Of a stretch of DNA of 64,000 bases, positions 59,660 through 64,000 are shown one piece after another. Under the pieces are notes generated by a model. It was not told the origin of the DNA and did no database searches. It worked only from the letters and a program-made list of their open reading frames with translations. This DNA is from Sorangium cellulosum (GTDB lineage Bacteria; Myxococcota_A; Polyangia; Polyangiales; Polyangiaceae). The stretch covers positions 2,480,001-2,544,000 of the forward strand of contig NZ_CP012670.1 of NCBI RefSeq assembly GCF_004135735.1, in the 5' to 3' direction. The translations under genes and the position numbers were made by a program. Position 1 is the first letter of the stretch, and each line of letters opens with the position of its first letter.

Positions 59660-62600
59660 CTATGCAGGAGCGAGGTGGACGCCGTGATCGAGCGCCTCCG
59701 GTGGGTCGATCGGGAGCTCCACGAAGAACGAGGCGCCGGCGCCCGGCGCGCTCTCCACGCGGATGGATCCGCCGTGCGCAATCACGATCCAGCGCGCGAT
59801 GTAGAGCCCGAGGCCGAGGCCGCCGAAGTTCCGGACCGACACCGCGCGCTCGAAGCGCTCGAAGATCCTGCCCTGATCCGCCGCCGCGATCCCGATCCCC
59901 CGATCGCGGACCACGAGCAACGCGCGATCGGCCTGCCGGCGCACGCTGACCTGAACGACGTTGCCGGCGCCGTACTTCATCGCGTTCGACAGCAGATTGA
60001 TGAGGACCTGCTCCAGGCGCGACGGATCCCAGCGCCCGATCACGGGCTCGTCCAGCTCGAGCCGGATCGGACAGCCGGCATCCGCGAATTGCTGGCTCAT
60101 CCGCTCGACCACCTCGCGGGCCAGCTCCGCGAGGTCGACCGGCGCGCGCACGATCGCGAGCCGCCCGGCGTTCAGCTTCGTGACGTCGAGCAGCTCGTCG
60201 ACCAGGCGCCCGAGCCGCGCGAGCTGGCGGTCGAGGACCCGCAGCGTCGCCTCGAGCCGCTCCGGCGGGAGCTCCGCGCGCTGGTGGCGGCGCAAGAGCC
60301 GCTCCACGAGCTGCGCCTGCAGTTGCAGCGACGTCAGCGGGGTCTTGAGCTCGTGGGAGGCGACCGTGAGGAACTCGTCCCGCCGCCGGATCGCCTCCTG
60401 CGCCTCGGCGAAGAGGCGCGCGTTGTCGAGCGCGAGCGCCGCCCGGCTCCCCAGCTCCTCGGCCAGCCACCGCTCGGCGGGGCCGTAGCGGCGCCGCGGC
60501 GCGGTCGACAGCAGCGTCATGACCCCGAAGCACCGGTCGCGCGCGAGGAGCGGGACCCGCAGGAACGCCTGGACGCCGAGCGGCTCCAGCGCGGGCGCGG
60601 CGTCCCGGTCGCCCACCTCGGCCCGGACCGGCGACGCCGCCGTCAGGGAGCGCAGCGCGCCCCTCACGGCGTCCACCCGCCCGGCCGGGATCCCCGCGAC
60701 GGCCGCCAGAGGGCCCGGCGCGTCGCCGTCGGAGCGCACCTCGACGAGGCACTGATCGGCCAGCTCGGGCACGGCGAGCTGCGCCACGCTCTCGAGGGTC
60801 GCGCCGTAGCCGAGGGCCATCAGCTTGCGGCTCGCCTCGGCCAGGAAGCGCTCGGCCTGCTCGGCCCGCTTGCGCTCGGTGATGTCGGTCGAGATGCCGC
60901 AGAGCAAGCCGGGCATCCCCCCCTCGCCGAGCGGGAACTTGACCGACAGGAACGTGTGCACCCCGTCCTCCAGCGGCACCTCCTCCTCCCACTCCATCGG
61001 CGCGCCCGCCTCGAGCACCGCCCGGTCGTGCTCGCGGATGACCTCGGCCATCGGCGCAGGGAAGAGATCGGCGATGGTCTTCCCGAGCAGCTCCTCGACC
61101 GGCGTGCGCAGGAGGCTGCCCACGTGCCGGTTGGCGAGCAGGTGCCGGCCCTCGCGGTCCTTCAAGACGATGGCCGCCGCCGAGTTGTCGACGATCGCGC
61201 GGAGGGTCGCCTCGTTGGCCGTGAGCGCCTGCTCCGCCCGCCGCCGCTCGGCGTTCTCCTGCTCGAGCTCGGCGTAGAGCATGGCGTTCTCCAGCGAGAT
61301 GGCCGACTGCGAGGCGAGCAGCTCGAGCACGCTGAGCCGCGCGGGCGTGAACGCCCCGGTGACGAGGTTGTTCTCCAGGTACAGCAGGCCGATCAGCCGC
61401 GCCTGGCGCACGATCGGGAGGCACAGCACCGATCTCGGGCGCTTGCTCCTGAAATACCCGTCCTCCATGAACGGGTGCCTGGCCGTGGCGTCGTCGAGCA
61501 GCACGCGCTCGTGGCTCCGGCGAACATAGTTGAGCACGGCCTCTGGCAGCGCGGCCGCCCCCGCGTCGCTCGCGTCGAGGAGCCGCACCGCGCCCCCCGG
61601 CGCCTCGCTCGCCGCGATCCACAGGCGCTCGTCCCGGACCAGCAGGACGTACCCCTCCTCGGCGCCGGCGTGCCCGACCACGATGCGAAGCAGGGTGTCG
61701 AGCAGGCGCGGGAGCTTGAGCTCGCCGGAGATGCTCTGCGACGCCTTGACCACCGACAGGACGTCGAACTGCTCGGCCCGCACGGCGAAGGTGACGGTGG
61801 GCGCGATCGGCTGGCGCGGGGCCAGGAAGGGGTAGCGCTGGTCGAGCTGCTCCACCTTGGCGTGGGCCCCCCACGCGCAGTAGCCGGCGCGGGCCCTGCG
61901 CAGGCAGGCGTCGGCCGGCGTGGTCAGCCCGCGCGCGCCGTAGAACCTCGCGGCGAGCTCGCAGGCGATGGCCTCGTGCTGGACGAAGCCGCCCGCGCGC
62001 GCCGACGCGATGGCATGCTCGTAGAGCCGCATGGCCTCCGCCTCGCGGCCCAGGAGCCGGGCGATCTCGGCGCGGACCAGGGTGTGTTTGTGGAGGAAGT
62101 TGTCGGGGCCGCTCCTGGCCCACTCGCCGAGCTGCCGCTCGCACTCGAGGAGCCGCTCCGGGAGCGCCTCCTCGGGGCGCGGCCGCGCGTCGTCGCAGCG
62201 GGCCGCGAGCGCGAGCGCGACGTAATAGGTGTTCTCGGCGATGAGCGCGTACGGCTCGGTCCTGAAGGGGTGCTCGACGATCACGCGGGTGCCCGCCGCG
62301 AGCGCCTCGCCGGGAGCGCCGAGCAGGAAGAGCGCCTGGGCCTTCAGGCTGTAATGGAGGCCGCGGACCCCCTGCATGTCCCCCTCGTCCAGCCGCGCCT
62401 CGAAGGCCGACGGGGTGAGATCGGACCCCTCCAGCGTCGAGAGGCGGACGGGCCTCCCTCGCAGCGTCTGGATCAGGGCGTGGCCGCTGAGGAGGGCGCC
62501 GTGGGCGAACGCGTACCCGGCCCGCTGCACGAAGCCGAGGCGCTCCTCGAGCCCGTGGAGCACGTCCTCCAGCGGCTCGCCGGCGAGCAGCGGGAACAGC

Positions 62601-64000
62601 GCGGCCCAGAGGCAGTTGAAGCACGCGATGTTCACATCGCCGGACTCGAGCGCGGCGCCGAAGCCGGCGCGCGTGTACGGATACGTCTCCCGGTAATGGC
62701 GTGTCCAGAAGACGACGTGCTGCCCGAAGAGGGTGAACACGAGCGATTTCGTGGTGAGCAGGCCGCTCCTGTCCGCCAGGTCGTGGCCGAGCTTGCCGAA
62801 CAGGTAAGCCTCCCGGTATCGCCCGCGCCGCGGGCCGATCAGCCTGGCGAAGGCGGTGTACGCGTGCGCGGAGCTCTCGGCGTTCCCGTGACGCAGGCTG
62901 AGCCTGACCATGATCATGACCGCGAGATAGTGCAGGTCCTGGTCCACGAAGATCGCGGGGCCGGACACGCCGTGCAGCACGCCCATCGCCACCTTGAGCT
63001 CCGGGTGCGTCATGGGGGGCAGGCGGATCAGATCCTCGATCGCCCGGTCGCCCAGGGCCTGGAAGACGCTCCTCGTCTCCTCCTGGATCTGCGCGTCGGT
63101 GGGGTGGAGCGGGAGATCGATGTCGCAGGCGCGGAGCCACGAGAGCCCGATCTCCACGGCGCGGGGCGATTGCCCGCGGATCTGGTAGAAGGCGACGGCG
63201 AGCTCGACGACGGCGGCCGTCTCGCTCCGGGTCCTCGCGCGCTCCAGGAGCTCTGCGAGGGGCCGCTCGGCGTCATCGAAGTTGCCCGTGATGTACGCGG
63301 CGCGCGCGCGCTCGAGGGTCAGGTCGTAGGCCAGCCCGCGCTGCGCCTCCCAGCGGTCCGGCGCGAGCAGGGCGAGGCCGGCGGCGAAGAGCGCGGCGGC
63401 GGACTGAAAGGCCGCGGCGGCCCTGGCCTTCCTGCCGGCGCGGAGGTTCAGCGCGGCGAGCTCGTCCCGCTCGGCCTGGGAGCGCAGGAGCGCGGCGCCG
63501 CGGTTCATGTGGCCGACGACGTCGAAGAGCGCGTCGTCGCGCTCCTCCGCGCGTTGTGCCGAGAGGAGGAGCCGCCCTATCCCGAGGTGCATCTCGGCGC
63601 GCTGCCCCGCCGGGATGAGCGAATAGGCGGCTTGCTGCACGCGGTCGTGGAGGAATCGATAGACGTCTCCCCGGCAGAGGAGCAGCCCCTCGCGCACGGC
63701 CTCCGCGAGCGCCTCGCGGAGCTCCGCCGCAGGCCGGCTCGCGACGATGGCGAGCGCGTCGAGATCCACGCTGGCGCCGAGGCACGCGGCGAGCTTGAGC
63801 GCGTCCCGCGTCGGGACCGGGAGCCGCTTCAGCTTGCCCGCCATCAGCTCGACGACGTTGTCGGTGAAGCCCTTCTCGCGGATCGCGGCGACGTCCCACC
63901 GCCACGCCCCCTCGCGCGCGTCGAAGCCGATGAGCCCCTCCTCGTGCAGCTCGAGGAGGAACTGGAGCACGAAGAACGGGTTGCCGCCGGTCTTCTCGTA
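59660..64000 (-). CDS. Second giant kinase-AAA-GAF-PAS-histidine kinase, N-terminus beyond window
   Basis: The visible 1446 residues begin inside the AAA/helical region (EKTGGNPFFVLQFLLELHEE) and continue through the helical repeats, GAF, PAS (AIVDNSAAAIVLKDREGRH), GAF, HisKA (FLTVASHELKTPLTSLQLQ) and HATPase domains. The frame is open to the window end, so the kinase and start are outside. It is a tandem paralogue of the gene at 53506, 112 bases upstream of it. The C-terminal histidine-kinase DNA is nearly identical between the two at a constant offset of 6145 bases, while the PAS domains differ in many residues. The genes may be cotranscribed. Confidence 0.92.
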   Translation of the reverse strand, partial: YEKTGGNPFFVLQFLLELHEEGLIGFDAREGAWRWDVAAIREKGFTDNVVELMAGKLKRLPVPTRDALKLAACLGASVDLDALAIVASRPAAELREALAEAVREGLLLCRGDVYRFLHDRVQQAAYSLIPAGQRAEMHLGIGRLLLSAQRAEERDDALFDVVGHMNRGAALLRSQAERDELAALNLRAGRKARAAAAFQSAAALFAAGLALLAPDRWEAQRGLAYDLTLERARAAYITGNFDDAERPLAELLERARTRSETAAVVELAVAFYQIRGQSPRAVEIGLSWLRACDIDLPLHPTDAQIQEETRSVFQALGDRAIEDLIRLPPMTHPELKVAMGVLHGVSGPAIFVDQDLHYLAVMIMVRLSLRHGNAESSAHAYTAFARLIGPRRGRYREAYLFGKLGHDLADRSGLLTTKSLVFTLFGQHVVFWTRHYRETYPYTRAGFGAALESGDVNIACFNCLWAALFPLLAGEPLEDVLHGLEERLGFVQRAGYAFAHGALLSGHALIQTLRGRPVRLSTLEGSDLTPSAFEARLDEGDMQGVRGLHYSLKAQALFLLGAPGEALAAGTRVIVEHPFRTEPYALIAENTYYVALALAARCDDARPRPEEALPERLLECERQLGEWARSGPDNFLHKHTLVRAEIARLLGREAEAMRLYEHAIASARAGGFVQHEAIACELAARFYGARGLTTPADACLRRARAGYCAWGAHAKVEQLDQRYPFLAPRQPIAPTVTFAVRAEQFDVLSVVKASQSISGELKLPRLLDTLLRIVVGHAGAEEGYVLLVRDERLWIAASEAPGGAVRLLDASDAGAAALPEAVLNYVRRSHERVLLDDATARHPFMEDGYFRSKRPRSVLCLPIVRQARLIGLLYLENNLVTGAFTPARLSVLELLASQSAISLENAMLYAELEQENAERRRAEQALTANEATLRAIVDNSAAAIVLKDREGRHLLANRHVGSLLRTPVEELLGKTIADLFPAPMAEVIREHDRAVLEAGAPMEWEEEVPLEDGVHTFLSVKFPLGEGGMPGLLCGISTDITERKRAEQAERFLAEASRKLMALGYGATLESVAQLAVPELADQCLVEVRSDGDAPGPLAAVAGIPAGRVDAVRGALRSLTAASPVRAEVGDRDAAPALEPLGVQAFLRVPLLARDRCFGVMTLLSTAPRRRYGPAERWLAEELGSRAALALDNARLFAEAQEAIRRRDEFLTVASHELKTPLTSLQLQAQLVERLLRRHQRAELPPERLEATLRVLDRQLARLGRLVDELLDVTKLNAGRLAIVRAPVDLAELAREVVERMSQQFADAGCPIRLELDEPVIGRWDPSRLEQVLINLLSNAMKYGAGNVVQVSVRRQADRALLVVRDRGIGIAAADQGRIFERFERAVSVRNFGGLGLGLYIARWIVIAHGGSIRVESAPGAGASFFVELPIDPPEALDHGVHLAPA

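Overview
The window comes from a very GC-rich genome with the gene content of a large-genome myxobacterium (Sorangium/Polyangiales type). The grounds are Hanks-type Ser/Thr kinases, giant kinase-ATPase-histidine kinase hybrids, PEGA and TPR surface proteins, many Cys-rich or PPC-like lipoproteins, a GH9 cellulase lipoprotein, and frequent in-frame minisatellites. This assignment is inference from gene content. No rRNA, tRNA, CRISPR array or replication origin was recognised.

Left part (1-7.6 kb): after the end of an unidentified secreted protein lies a compact minus-strand operon. In transcription order it encodes a PaaK-like adenylate-forming ligase, an amidohydrolase, a second PaaK-like ligase, a GriH-like dehydroquinate synthase II homologue, a GriI-like class I aldolase, and a dedicated aspartate kinase. 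The GriI/GriH pair plus aspartate kinase points to 3-amino-4-hydroxybenzoate made from aspartate semialdehyde and DHAP. Two ligases plus an amidohydrolase resemble the logic of benzoxazole pathways. This is the best candidate for an undescribed system.

8-22 kb: a large Eco57I-like DNA methyltransferase/type IIG protein, a YkgJ-type Cys-cluster protein, a PrmA-like methyltransferase, a small membrane protein, a repeat-bearing PPC-like lipoprotein, an RlhA-type U32 protein, a divergent LysR/metallo-beta-lactamase-fold pair with a palindromic operator candidate, and an RsbR-like PAS-STAS protein.

22.8-28.7 kb: a tightly packed chemosensory operon (CheY, CheD, CheA, CheW, CheR, MCP) with stop/start overlaps and no CheB. 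29-38.7 kb: an adenylate cyclase divergent from a metallophosphoesterase, the GH9 lipoprotein, an eight-cysteine secreted protein, a zf-TFIIB protein, an outer-membrane protein, a hydrophilin-like protein and a B12-binding radical SAM enzyme.

39-41.2 kb: a small AT-richer island of defence debris. It holds a DUF1016 nuclease remnant, a two-gene DUF4365-like operon with a near-consensus sigma-70 promoter, and a broken type I HsdM, followed by a 42-bp minisatellite. 41.3-53.5 kb: a Ser/Thr kinase and a TPR-PEGA-TonB receptor read in the same frame and separated by one amber codon; beta-propeller lipoproteins; a deletion scar between a truncated sigma factor and a truncated membrane protein; a tandem pair of Cys-rich lipoproteins fused by decay; and an Ala/Pro-rich disordered protein.

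53.5-64 kb: two tandem giant Ser/Thr kinase-AAA-GAF-PAS-GAF-histidine kinase hybrids. Their C-terminal histidine-kinase halves are nearly identical in DNA while their PAS domains differ. The second gene runs off the window.
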